From Spongiibacter taiwanensis (GTDB lineage: Bacteria; Pseudomonadota; Gammaproteobacteria; Pseudomonadales; Spongiibacteraceae): a stretch of DNA of 64,000 nucleotides. How positions within the stretch are numbered: the first letter of the stretch is position 1; each line of letters opens with the position of its first letter. The notes under the pieces are model-generated. The model ran no database searches. It saw nothing but the letters and a program-made list of their open reading frames with translations, and was not told the origin of the DNA. The DNA is taken from NCBI RefSeq assembly GCF_023702635.1, contig NZ_CP098455.1, positions 2,976,001 through 3,040,000 on the forward strand. The letters are read 5' to 3'. Position numbers and translations under genes: made by a program. This document shows positions 33,217-40,817 of this stretch, piece by piece.

Positions 33217-34395
33217 ATGAGCGAAAAAGCCTTTGTGGCCGGCGTCGGTATGGTCAAGTTTGCCAAGCCCGGTGCCAGCGAAAATTACGATGAAATGACC
33301 GAAAAAGCGGTGCGTTTGGCGCTGGAAGATGCGGGCGTTGGCTATGGCGATGTGCAGCAGGCCTATGCCAGTTATATCTATGGTGACAGCACCTGCGGAC
33401 AGAAAGGTCTGTATCGGGTGGGGGAAACCGGCATCCCCATTATCAACGTGAACAACAATTGCTCCAGCGGCTCTACCGCCCTGTTTTTGGCCCGTCAGGC
33501 AGTGGCCGGGGGGATGGTGGACTGCGCGCTGGTGGTGGGGTTTGAGCAGATGCAGCCCGGCGCCCTGGGCAGTAACTGGAATGATCGTCCCAGCCCCTTT
33601 GAGGATTTTGGTGCGCGGATGGATCGCCTCGGCTATCCCATCACCAAGGCCGGACCGGCGCCCTGCGTATTTGGCGCGGGCGGCATGGAGTACCTCAAGC
33701 GCTATGACGCCGACCCGGCGATTTTCGGCAAGGTGGCGGTAAAAACCCGCAGTCACGCCGGGCGCAATCCCTTTGCCCTGTTTACCGCGCCCATGACCCT
33801 GGAAGAGGTGATGACTTCGCCGGTGATTTACGAGCCCCATTTGACTCGCTACATGGCGTGCCCGCCCACCTGCGGCGCGGCGGCGGCGATTGTGTGCAGC
33901 GCGGCCTTTGCCAAAAAACACGGCATTGGCCAGCTGGTGGAAATCGCCGGCCAGGGTCTGGCCACCGATGCCAGTGACAGCTGGGACAGCGCCATTAATC
34001 TGGTGGGTGCTCAGATGACCCGGCGGGCGGCGGCAACCGCCTATGAACAAGCCGGTTTGGGGCCTGAGGATGTGCAGGTAGTAGAGCTGCACGACTGCTT
34101 CACCCCCAACGAGGTGATCAGCTATGAAGGCCTGGGTCTGTGCGGCGAAGGCGAGGCCAGTAAGCTCATTGCCGATGGCGACAACACCTACGGCGGCCGC
34201 TATGTGGTTAATCCTTCGGGCGGGCTGATGTCCAAGGGTCATCCGATTGGGGCGACTGGAGTGGCCCAGTGTGCCGAGCTGTGCTGGCACCTGCGCGGCC
34301 AGGCGGGCGAGCGCCAGGTGGAGGGCGCTCGCGTGGCCCTGCAACACAATATTGGTCTGGGCGGTGCTGCGGTGGTGACGTTGTACCGGGTGTAA
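33217..34395 (+). CDS. SCP2/lipid-transfer-type thiolase
   Basis: 392 residues from ATG 33217 (MSEKAFVAGVGMVKFAKPG). A GTG at 33193 has the better upstream AGGTGG and would add 8 residues, so the start is open. It has the catalytic Cys in NNNCSSGSTALFLA (about 83-96), HDCFTPNE (about 290) and GGLMSKGHPIGATG (about 333-346). These identify an SCP-x-type acyl-CoA thiolase, common in degradation of branched or cyclic side chains such as sterols. It is divergent from MEM4 and carries two operator copies in its promoter region. A TetR gene follows. Confidence 0.93.
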   Translation: MSEKAFVAGVGMVKFAKPGASENYDEMTEKAVRLALEDAGVGYGDVQQAYASYIYGDSTCGQKGLYRVGETGIPIINVNNNCSSGSTALFLARQAVAGGMVDCALVVGFEQMQPGALGSNWNDRPSPFEDFGARMDRLGYPITKAGPAPCVFGAGGMEYLKRYDADPAIFGKVAVKTRSHAGRNPFALFTAPMTLEEVMTSPVIYEPHLTRYMACPPTCGAAAAIVCSAAFAKKHGIGQLVEIAGQGLATDASDSWDSAINLVGAQMTRRAAATAYEQAGLGPEDVQVVELHDCFTPNEVISYEGLGLCGEGEASKLIADGDNTYGGRYVVNPSGGLMSKGHPIGATGVAQCAELCWHLRGQAGERQVEGARVALQHNIGLGGAAVVTLYRV

Positions 34396-34490
34396 TCGGC
34401 GTCGACGAGCGGCCGCGCTAGGTTGGGTTTAGCGGATTCCGCTGTTGCAGTTGGAAAAAACTTGCGCAGCGGTTTTTTTGGAGCTATAAA

Positions 34491-34515
34491 TTAACATCGT
34501 TAAATAAACAGTGTT
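34491..34515. promoter_or_regulatory. Tandem AT-rich palindromes before the TetR gene
   Basis: TTAAC-ATC-GTTAA (34491-34503) and AAC-AGT-GTT (34507-34515). These GTTAA-type elements ending 34 bp before the start are a plausible autoregulatory site and differ from the TCGTCG palindrome. Confidence 0.5.
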
Positions 34516-34549
34516 AAACAAACCGTTAATCAATTGCTTGGAGAGTGTT

Positions 34550-35155
34550 ATGCCCAGGGCTCAGCAAAGTGAGCAGGAAGTCGAGAGCATGCGGGCGCGT
34601 CTGTCCGAGGCGGCCCTGGTGTTGTATCGCAGCGACGGTCTGTTGTCCTTGAGCTTTCGTCGCATTGCCGAGGTGCTGGGGATCAGCCATACCTTGCCGT
34701 ACCGCTATTTCGATAATAAGGAAGCGTTGGTCGCGCGGATGCGGGCCGATGCGCTGGGCCGCTTCGAGAGTTACGTCCGGGACTACGAGACCCGGGCGCA
34801 TGAGCCGCTGGAAAAGGTGTATTCCATTGCCATGGGTTATCTGGCCTTTGCCCGGGAGCACGCTGAGGACTACATGCTGATTTTTGCCAGCCAGCAGCCG
34901 GCGCCGGAGCAGTATCCCCAAGTCCTGGCTGCCAGGCGGCGGGTGTTTGATCACGTTGTGGAGGGAGTGCAGCGCTGCGTTGATGCCGGTCTGTTGGCGG
35001 TGGATGCGCGGGAATTTTCCCACCACGTCTGGGTGGCCCTACACGGGCTGTTGAGTCTGCATACGGCTGATCAGCTGGTACACGGCATGCGCCTGGAAGA
35101 AATCATCAAGCCATTGCTGGAGCGCTTGCTCGGCAGTGCGCGAACAAAAAATTGA
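34550..35155 (+). CDS. TetR-family transcriptional regulator of the catabolic block
   Basis: 201 residues from ATG 34550, preceded by GGAGAG. A longer start at 34511 would run into the operator-like palindromes. The helix-turn-helix is LSLSFRRIAEVLGISHTLPYRYF followed by DNKEALVARM (about residues 36-68). The C-terminal domain has WVALHGLLSLHTADQL, the TetR_C type with a W-x-x-x-H-G motif. It stands between the thiolase and the desaturase-rubredoxin-dioxygenase genes, with operator copies on both sides. It is the best local candidate to bind TCGTCG-N4-CGACGA. This is inference, since its own promoter shows a different palindrome. Confidence 0.92.
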   Translation: MPRAQQSEQEVESMRARLSEAALVLYRSDGLLSLSFRRIAEVLGISHTLPYRYFDNKEALVARMRADALGRFESYVRDYETRAHEPLEKVYSIAMGYLAFAREHAEDYMLIFASQQPAPEQYPQVLAARRRVFDHVVEGVQRCVDAGLLAVDAREFSHHVWVALHGLLSLHTADQLVHGMRLEEIIKPLLERLLGSARTKN

Positions 35156-35156
35156 G

Positions 35157-35172
35157 TCGTCGCTTGCGACGA
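35157..35172. promoter_or_regulatory. Palindromic operator candidate TCGTCG-N4-CGACGA (copy 3)
   Basis: TCGTCG-CTTG-CGACGA, perfect half sites, one base after the TetR stop codon and 60 bp before the desaturase-like gene. Flanking GAGTCG...TGTGACTC extends the symmetry. Confidence 0.7.
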
Positions 35173-35231
35173 TGTGACTCAGCCACTAATTCGAAATAAT
35201 AACGCGCAGCCAGTCTGCACAGGAGGAAGCA

Positions 35232-36128
35232 ATGAGCCGGGCCAATATATCCATGGAGTCCTTTAGCGACGCGCAGAAGCGGGAGTTCAAGCGACTGACC
35301 TCCGCGCCGAAGCTGTCCACGCCGACTATCGTTATGACGGTCGCCCTGTCGATAACCTACCTGTTCAGCTATATCGTCTGCGGCTGGTTGGGTCTGGTGC
35401 CGCTGTGGGTAGGGACTTTGCTCAATGCCATTGTGGGTTACGTGTCTTTCAGCGTGATTCACGATTCGATCCATCGTGCCATCTCCACCAACACCAAGCT
35501 CAATGACCGGGTTGGCCAGATTGGTCTGGATTGGGTGTTGCCCTATGTCGATCTGCGCATGTTCCGCTGGGCGCACATTCTGCATCACCGGTTCGCCAGT
35601 GGTGAAAAAGACCCTGATCGGATGTTCAACGGTGCCTGGTGGACCCTGCCGTTTCGCTGGATGGCCATCGATGCCTGCTACTTTGTCCACGCCCTCAACA
35701 CCGAAGACAAGGTCTGCAAGCCCTATTTCCGCGCTTGCCTGCGTCGCCTGGCGCTAGTGGTCGCGGTGGTCGCGGTGGCGACTTACTTTGGCTACGGTTT
35801 TGAAGTCTTTATGCTCTGGTTTGTGCCTTCGCGGCTGATTCTGCTGATGCTGGGTTTCAGTTTTTTCTGGTTGCCTCACGTGCCCCACGATACCCCCCAG
35901 GAAGAGAATTACACTCGTGCCACCACGGTGCGAAAAGGCTTTGAGTGGTTTATGAATCCGGTGTTGCAGTACCAGAACTACCATCTGATTCATCACCTGT
36001 TTCCGATGACGCCCTTTTACAACAATGAGCGGGTGTTCAAGCTGCTGGAGCCGGAGCTGCGCCGCCACGACCTGGCCATTCAGCACGACTTTGCCATCCG
36101 GCCCACTATTTACCCCGGCAAAGCCTGA
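35232..36128 (+). CDS. Fatty-acid-desaturase/hydroxylase-fold membrane di-iron enzyme
   Basis: 298 residues, preceded by GGAGGA. It has four hydrophobic segments and three histidine boxes: HDSIHR (about 77-82), HILHHRF (about 116-122) and YHLIHHLFP (about 253-261), with a further HVPHD near 216. These ligate the di-iron centre of desaturases, AlkB-type alkane hydroxylases and carotenoid-ketolase-like hydroxylases. Its size is below that of AlkB (about 400). The next gene is a rubredoxin, the usual electron carrier for such hydroxylases. It probably inserts oxygen or a double bond into a lipid or terpenoid. The substrate is unresolved. An operator copy lies 60 bp upstream. Confidence 0.87.
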   Translation: MSRANISMESFSDAQKREFKRLTSAPKLSTPTIVMTVALSITYLFSYIVCGWLGLVPLWVGTLLNAIVGYVSFSVIHDSIHRAISTNTKLNDRVGQIGLDWVLPYVDLRMFRWAHILHHRFASGEKDPDRMFNGAWWTLPFRWMAIDACYFVHALNTEDKVCKPYFRACLRRLALVVAVVAVATYFGYGFEVFMLWFVPSRLILLMLGFSFFWLPHVPHDTPQEENYTRATTVRKGFEWFMNPVLQYQNYHLIHHLFPMTPFYNNERVFKLLEPELRRHDLAIQHDFAIRPTIYPGKA

Positions 36129-36159
36129 TTTGCCTTAGAAAAATAATAGGAGAATTGCC

Positions 36160-36324
36160 ATGCGCCGCTACCAATGCCGTTTTTGTTCCCACATCTACGA
36201 TGAGCGGGAGGGTGATCCCGACAATGGTGTCCCTCCGGGTACTCGGTTTGAGGACATTCCCGATTCCTGGTGCTGCCCCGAGTGCGGTGCCACCAAGGAT
36301 GATTACGACCTGATCGAGGGCTGA
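36160..36324 (+). CDS. Rubredoxin
   Basis: 54 residues, preceded by AGGAGAA. It carries both iron-binding Cys pairs: YQCRFCSHIYDE (CxxC, Cys 6 and 9) and WCCPECGATKDDY (CPxC, Cys 39 and 42, with a further Cys at 38), spaced as in AlkG-type rubredoxins. DPDNGVPPGTRFEDIPDSW, the loop before the second pair, is the family hallmark. It is a one-electron carrier in the cytoplasm and the likely donor to the di-iron enzyme 31 bp upstream. No rubredoxin reductase gene is adjacent. Its small size makes it easy to miss in automatic annotation. Confidence 0.95.
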   Translation: MRRYQCRFCSHIYDEREGDPDNGVPPGTRFEDIPDSWCCPECGATKDDYDLIEG

Positions 36325-36345
36325 AGCCCGGTGGATAGCGCCTGA

Positions 36346-36361
36346 TCGTCGGAAGCGACGA
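36346..36361. promoter_or_regulatory. Palindromic operator candidate TCGTCG-N4-CGACGA (copy 4)
   Basis: TCGTCG-GAAG-CGACGA, perfect, extended to GATCGTCG...CGACGATC. It is in the gap between rubredoxin and the Rieske oxygenase genes, 123 bp before the latter, marking a probable internal promoter. Confidence 0.7.
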
Positions 36362-36484
36362 TCTGGTTTTTGCGCCACATTGCTATCCTGCAAGGGTTGC
36401 TATTCCCAGTGGGCGCAGACTGCTGTTTACAGCCTGCGCCCCGCCTACTCCGCGTTCAATGACGTTTTTGACGAGAGAAACGAA

Positions 36485-37759
36485 ATGGAATCCCAATCAA
36501 TCATTGCCCGGTCAACGCCGGACTTCGGCCAGCTGGTGCAGCGTGATCGCATTCATGGCTCGCTGTATACCGACGAGCAGATATTTCAGCTCGAGCTGGA
36601 AAAAATCTGGTACAAAACCTGGGTCTATGTCGGCCACGCCACTGAGGTGCCCAATGCCAATGATTTTGTGATGAAGTCGATTGGCCCCCAGGAAATTATC
36701 ATGACCCGGGACCGTGATGGCCAGATTCACCTGCTCCAGAATCGCTGTCCCCACCGTGGCAATCAGCTCTGCGCCGAGGCCAAGGGCAACAAGGGCGTGT
36801 TTACCTGTCCCTACCACCGCTGGGCTTTCTCTAACACTGGAAAGTTGCGTGGCTATCCTTATCCCGATGGCTACGAAACGGTCAATCGCGACGAGTTGGG
36901 GCTGGGCAAAGTGACCCGGGTAGCCGAGTACAAAGGCTTTGTGTTTGGCAGCTTTGCCGCCGAGGGGCCGAGCCTGGAAGAGCACCTGGGCCGCGGCGGT
37001 CGCGACGCCATTGACCGGCTGGTGATGACCTCACCCGAAGGTGAAGTACAGATCACTGCCGGTTTCCTCCAACACAAGGCCAAGGCCAACTGGAAGTTTT
37101 TGGTGGAGAACGAGACCGACGGTTACCACCCGCAATTTGTTCACGACTCCATTTTCAGCGTCGCCAAAAGCGGTATCGGTGATCTGTACGGCGGTGCCTC
37201 CACCGCAGTGGCCCGGGACCTGGGTGACGGTCACACCGAAAACGACCTGCGCCCTGAGTTTCGCCGCATCGGCAAGTTGATGAACTGGTTTGGTACCACT
37301 GAAGAGCGCTTGCCCGAGTATGTGGAAAAAATGAAGGCGGCCTACGGTGAGGAAAAAGCCCGGGAAATCATGATCGACGGCACGCCCCATGTGATGATTT
37401 TCCCCAATCTGTTTATTGCCGAGATCCAGATTTTTGTGATTCAGGCAGTGGCTGTTGATGAGACGATTCAGCATGTCACCGCGCTGCAGTTCAAGGGGGC
37501 GCCCGACCTGAATCGCCGCCTGCGCCAGCAGACCATGGGCTCGGTCGGGCCGGCGGGCTTCCTGCTGGCCGACGACTCGGAAATGTATGAGCGCACCCAG
37601 CGCGGCGTGGCCGCAAAGAACCCCGAATGGAACTACCTCGGTCGCGGTATTCACCGGGAGCGCGAGGACGAGGAAGGTTATTTGGTTGCCGACAACACAG
37701 ATGAAGTGACGACTCGCGGCATCTGGCGTCACTACCGCGAATTGATGGAGGCCGAATGA
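36485..37759 (+). CDS. Rieske-type ring-hydroxylating dioxygenase, large (alpha) subunit
   Basis: 424 residues from ATG 36485. An in-frame upstream start at 36380 adds 35 poor residues. The Rieske 2Fe-2S ligands are in CPHRGNQLC (about 84) and CPYHRWAFS (about 104), giving CxH...CxxH. The catalytic mononuclear iron region is VENETDGYHPQFVHDSIF (about 206-223). It resembles benzoate/p-cumate/phenylpropionate-type dioxygenases in length. The beta subunit overlaps it (ATGA). No ferredoxin or reductase is next to it, so electrons probably come from the BenC-like protein at 14285 or from outside. It would dihydroxylate an aromatic or unsaturated cyclic carboxylate-like substrate, but the substrate is not determined. 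Confidence 0.93.
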   Translation: MESQSIIARSTPDFGQLVQRDRIHGSLYTDEQIFQLELEKIWYKTWVYVGHATEVPNANDFVMKSIGPQEIIMTRDRDGQIHLLQNRCPHRGNQLCAEAKGNKGVFTCPYHRWAFSNTGKLRGYPYPDGYETVNRDELGLGKVTRVAEYKGFVFGSFAAEGPSLEEHLGRGGRDAIDRLVMTSPEGEVQITAGFLQHKAKANWKFLVENETDGYHPQFVHDSIFSVAKSGIGDLYGGASTAVARDLGDGHTENDLRPEFRRIGKLMNWFGTTEERLPEYVEKMKAAYGEEKAREIMIDGTPHVMIFPNLFIAEIQIFVIQAVAVDETIQHVTALQFKGAPDLNRRLRQQTMGSVGPAGFLLADDSEMYERTQRGVAAKNPEWNYLGRGIHREREDEEGYLVADNTDEVTTRGIWRHYRELMEAE

Positions 37760-38244
37760 GCATGCAAATCGATCTGAACGTGCTGGCTGAAGTGCAGCAG
37801 TTTTTGTATCGCGAGGCCCGCCTGCAGGATAGTCACGCCTACGATGAGTGGGAGGCACTGTGGACCGACGACGCCATTTACTGGATTCCCGCCAATGGCG
37901 CTGACATTGATCCCGAAGAGCAGATGTCGATTATCTACGACAACCGCTCCCGGATTGGTCTACGCATCAAGCAGTTTCACACCGGTCAGCGTCACACTCA
38001 GATGCCCCAGTCGGCCCTTGGCCGGGTAGTGTCTAACATCGAAATTCTGTCCGATGACGGCCACGAGATAAAAGTTGCCAGCAATGCCCTGATCTATGAG
38101 TCCAATCTGCGCGGCGAAACCGTGTGGGCCACCCGCAACGAATTTGTGTTGCGCCGCAGTGACGACGGTCTGCGCATGGCGCGCAAGAAAGTGGTGCTGG
38201 TCAATAACGATAAACCCATTTACACCCTGTCTTTCCTCGTTTGA
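37756..38244 (+). CDS. Ring-hydroxylating dioxygenase, small (beta) subunit
   Basis: 162 residues. Its start overlaps the alpha-subunit stop by 4 bp. The fold is of SnoaL/beta-subunit type, with EVQQFLYREARLQDSHAYDEW (about 11-31), ALWTDDAIYWIPANGADID and a C-terminal LRMARKKVVLVNNDKPIYTLS. The subunit is structural, forming the alpha3beta3 oligomer, and carries no cofactor. Coupling to the alpha subunit implies equal production. A 27-bp gap with a good AAGGAG separates it from the next hydratase gene. Confidence 0.93.
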   Translation: MSMQIDLNVLAEVQQFLYREARLQDSHAYDEWEALWTDDAIYWIPANGADIDPEEQMSIIYDNRSRIGLRIKQFHTGQRHTQMPQSALGRVVSNIEILSDDGHEIKVASNALIYESNLRGETVWATRNEFVLRRSDDGLRMARKKVVLVNNDKPIYTLSFLV

Positions 38245-38271
38245 GATCGGACAGGGAATAAGGAGCCCGCA

Positions 38272-39084
38272 ATGAGCTCGGCTGAAATTTTGATTGGCGA
38301 AGGCGCTGCCTTACTGTCCTTGCAGGACGGCGTTGCCCATCTGGAGCTGAATCGTCCCGAGTCTGCCAATGGCTTGGATATTCCCACCTTGGAAGCGCTT
38401 TATGCCGCGCTGATGAAATGTCACGGTGATCGCCGGGTGCGGGTGGTCCTGCTCACTGGCAAGGGCGCCAATTTCTGCGCCGGGGGCGATGTTAAAACCT
38501 TTAAATCCAAGGGCGACGGGCTGTCGGAATATATTCGTCAGGCCACCCTGCACCTGCAGGTGGCAATCAACGCCATGGTCCATCTGGATGCGCCAGTGAT
38601 TGCAGCGGTGCAGGGCTACGCGGCAGGTGGTGGTGGCATGGGTCTGGTGTGCGCGGCAGACCTGGTGATTGCCGCCGAGTCCAGTAACTACATGGTCGGT
38701 GCCACCCGGGTGGCGATGGCCCCCGATGCCGGTCTGTCGGTGACCCTACCGCGTTTGATCGGCGCCCGCAAAGCCGCCGAACTGCTGTTGATGAATACCG
38801 CCCTCAATGCCCAGGAGGCACTGGACCTTGGGTTGGTGAATCGCATTGTGGCCGATGATGCCCTGCTCGAAGAGGCTAAGGCTTATGCCGGCAAGATGGC
38901 CAAGAACGCGCCCCTGGCGCTGGCGGCCACCAAGCGGCTGCTGTGGACCGCCAGCGGCCTGGGCATTGATGCCGCTATGCCAGAGGAAGCCAGGACCGTT
39001 GCCGAACTGTGTAAGAGCGAGGACGTGATGGAAGGCCTGAGCGCGGTGATCGAGCGGCGCAAGCCGGAATTCAAGGGGAAATAA
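38272..39084 (+). CDS. Enoyl-CoA hydratase/isomerase family protein
   Basis: 270 residues, preceded by AAGGAG. It is a crotonase fold with LTGKGANFCAGGDVKTFKSKG (about 61-81) and YAAGGGGMGLVCAADLVIAA (about 118-137). In the later loop the glutamates of classical hydratases are not at the expected places (ATRVAMAPDAGLSVTLPR), so the exact activity is open (isomerase or ring hydrolase are possible). It is third in the plus-strand operon after the dioxygenase subunits. The SDR gene starts 2 bp after its stop, so the products probably act in consecutive steps. Confidence 0.88.
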   Translation: MSSAEILIGEGAALLSLQDGVAHLELNRPESANGLDIPTLEALYAALMKCHGDRRVRVVLLTGKGANFCAGGDVKTFKSKGDGLSEYIRQATLHLQVAINAMVHLDAPVIAAVQGYAAGGGGMGLVCAADLVIAAESSNYMVGATRVAMAPDAGLSVTLPRLIGARKAAELLLMNTALNAQEALDLGLVNRIVADDALLEEAKAYAGKMAKNAPLALAATKRLLWTASGLGIDAAMPEEARTVAELCKSEDVMEGLSAVIERRKPEFKGK

Positions 39085-39086
39085 GC

Positions 39087-39821
39087 ATGGCCCAGTTGTC
39101 GCTGACAGGCCGTCGGGCCTTTGTTACCGGGGGAGCCAAGGGCATCGGCCTGGCGATTGTGGAGCGCCTGGCCGCTGAAGGGTGCGAAGTGGTGTTTTCT
39201 GCCCGTGACAGCGGCCCTGTGGCCGATGTGGTGGCCCGCACTGGCGCCACTGCGGTGGCACTGGACGTGTCCGACACCCAGGCCTGTATGAAGGTCATTG
39301 GCGACCACGGCCCCTTCGACATTCTGGTGAACAACGCCGGTATTGACCAGCACGCCTTCTTTACCAAAACCACCTTGGAAGAGTGGGACTACCTGCTCAA
39401 TGTGAATCTGAAGGCGGTATTGGCCACCTGCCACGCGGCGCTACCGGCCATGCAGGAAAAGGGCTTTGGCCGGATTATCAATATCGGCTCAGAAGCTGGT
39501 CGTCAGGGTTCTCGCGGTGGTTCGGTGTACGCGGCGGCCAAGGGAGGGGTGATCGCCTTCACCAAGTCCCTGGCAAGGGAAAATGGTCGCTTTGGTATTA
39601 CCGCTAATGTGATTGCACCGGGCCCGGTGGATACACCGCTGCTGCGTTCGGCGGTGGAGCAGGGCGGCGACAAACTGCTTAAGGCTATGGAGGGAACTAC
39701 CCTACTGGGCCGGCTGGGTCGCCCGGAGGAGGTCGCCTCAGCGGTGGCCTACCTGGCCGCCGATGATGCGGGCTTTATCACCGGCGAAACCCTCGGTGTT
39801 TCCGGCGGGATGGGTTGCTGA
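39087..39821 (+). CDS. SDR-family dehydrogenase (FabG/BadH-like)
   Basis: 244 residues. It has the cofactor motif TGGAKGIGLAIVERL (about 14-28), NNAGID (about 82), catalytic Ser in INIGSEAG, YxxxK in VYAAAKGGVIAFTKSLAREN (about 149-168) and the tail GRLGRPEEVASAVAYLAADD. The sequence style resembles BadH (2-hydroxycyclohexanecarboxyl-CoA dehydrogenase) and 3-oxoacyl reductases, so it may oxidise a 3-hydroxyacyl-CoA or an alicyclic alcohol. Its TGA overlaps the ATG of the following hydrolase gene. Confidence 0.9.
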   Translation: MAQLSLTGRRAFVTGGAKGIGLAIVERLAAEGCEVVFSARDSGPVADVVARTGATAVALDVSDTQACMKVIGDHGPFDILVNNAGIDQHAFFTKTTLEEWDYLLNVNLKAVLATCHAALPAMQEKGFGRIINIGSEAGRQGSRGGSVYAAAKGGVIAFTKSLARENGRFGITANVIAPGPVDTPLLRSAVEQGGDKLLKAMEGTTLLGRLGRPEEVASAVAYLAADDAGFITGETLGVSGGMGC

Positions 39822-40744
39822 TGGTTGCCACGCCGGAACCCCAGGCTCGGGTCGACGCGGTGGTCGAGCGGGTGCGCCAGGTCTATGGCAAATGGCGCCG
39901 GAATACCTCCGCTGAGCAAATGCGGGCGGATTGGGATGAGCTGTTCTGGAATGACAGTCAGCCCTGTGATTTTGAAGACACGGAGCTTGGCAGCGTGCCG
40001 GTACGCGTGATTGCGGCGCCGGGGGTAAATACCCAGCGCGCCTGCCTTTATTTTCACGGCGGCGGCTACAAGATGGGTTCGGTGGTTTCCCACCACGATT
40101 TGATGGTTAGGATCTCCGCCGCCGCCGACTGCCAGGTTGTTGGCGTCAATTACCGTCTTAACCCGGAACACCGTTTTCCGGCGCCGCTGGAGGATGGCAT
40201 GGCGGTGTATCGGGCTTTACTGGCGGCGGGTCACGCAGGGCAAAACCTGGCCCTGGCCGGGGATTCTGCTGGCGGCGGGATTGCCGCCTCACTGTTGCTT
40301 TCGATTCGAGATCAGACCCTGCCGCAACCCTGCGGGGCGGTGTTGTTGTCGGCCTGGCTGGACATGAGCCTGAGCGGCGACAGCTATGCGTCATGCGCTA
40401 AAAGCGATCCGATTCATCAGAAATTTATGCTGCAGGCCATTGCCGGCCAGTACCTCGGCGAGGGTGTAGACCCCGCCCAGCCCGGCGTGTCGCCCCTGTT
40501 CGGCGACCTGCAAAATCTGCCGCCAGTGCTGCTGCAGGTCGCAGAAGGGGAAGTTGGTCGGGACGACTCAGTGGCCTTTGCCGAGAAGCTTCAGGCCAGC
40601 GGCGGGCAGGCGGAATTGAGTGTCTGGTCGGACATGATTCACGTGTTTCAACAGTTTGCCGACGACTTGCCAGAGGCCCGTCAGGCCATTGCCCAGATCG
40701 GCGAATTTTTGCAGGCCCAGTGGGGGCCGGGGGCGGCTCAATAG
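39821..40744 (+). CDS. Alpha/beta-hydrolase fold-3 esterase (hormone-sensitive-lipase family)
   Basis: 307 residues from ATG 39821 (MVATPEPQARVDA). It has the family's HGGGYKMGSVVS oxyanion motif (about 75-86) and the nucleophile elbow AGDSAGGGIAAS (about 144-155). The C-terminal Asp/His region includes WSDMIHVFQQFAD. It hydrolyses an ester, lactone or possibly a thioester. In a ring-degradation operon it could open a lactone formed after ring oxidation, but that role is inferred. There is no signal peptide, so it is cytoplasmic. Confidence 0.9.
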   Translation: MVATPEPQARVDAVVERVRQVYGKWRRNTSAEQMRADWDELFWNDSQPCDFEDTELGSVPVRVIAAPGVNTQRACLYFHGGGYKMGSVVSHHDLMVRISAAADCQVVGVNYRLNPEHRFPAPLEDGMAVYRALLAAGHAGQNLALAGDSAGGGIAASLLLSIRDQTLPQPCGAVLLSAWLDMSLSGDSYASCAKSDPIHQKFMLQAIAGQYLGEGVDPAQPGVSPLFGDLQNLPPVLLQVAEGEVGRDDSVAFAEKLQASGGQAELSVWSDMIHVFQQFADDLPEARQAIAQIGEFLQAQWGPGAAQ

Positions 40745-40754
40745 GGTTGTCTTT

Positions 40755-40791
40755 CTGCGCGATCTATAGCTGCGCGACCAATCGCTGCGCG
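40755..40791. repeat. Three CTGCGCG direct repeats spaced exactly 15 bp
   Basis: CTGCGCG occurs at 40755, 40770 and 40785 in the only sizeable gap (73 bp) of this part of the operon, just before the HMG-CoA-synthase-like gene. It could be a regulatory iteron-type site. The function is unknown. Confidence 0.5.
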
Positions 40792-40817
40792 GTACAAACA
40801 GAATGAGAGGATAAAGC

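Noticed and set aside
33145-34347. 400-codon open frame antisense to the SCP2-type thiolase gene
   Set aside because: Shadow of a strongly conserved thiolase with all motifs in place. The antisense translation has no recognisable domain or ribosome site.
40741-40817. CRISPR-like or replication iterons from the CTGCGCG repeats
   Set aside because: Only three 7-bp repeats with 8-bp spacers, far too short for CRISPR, and no replication gene nearby.
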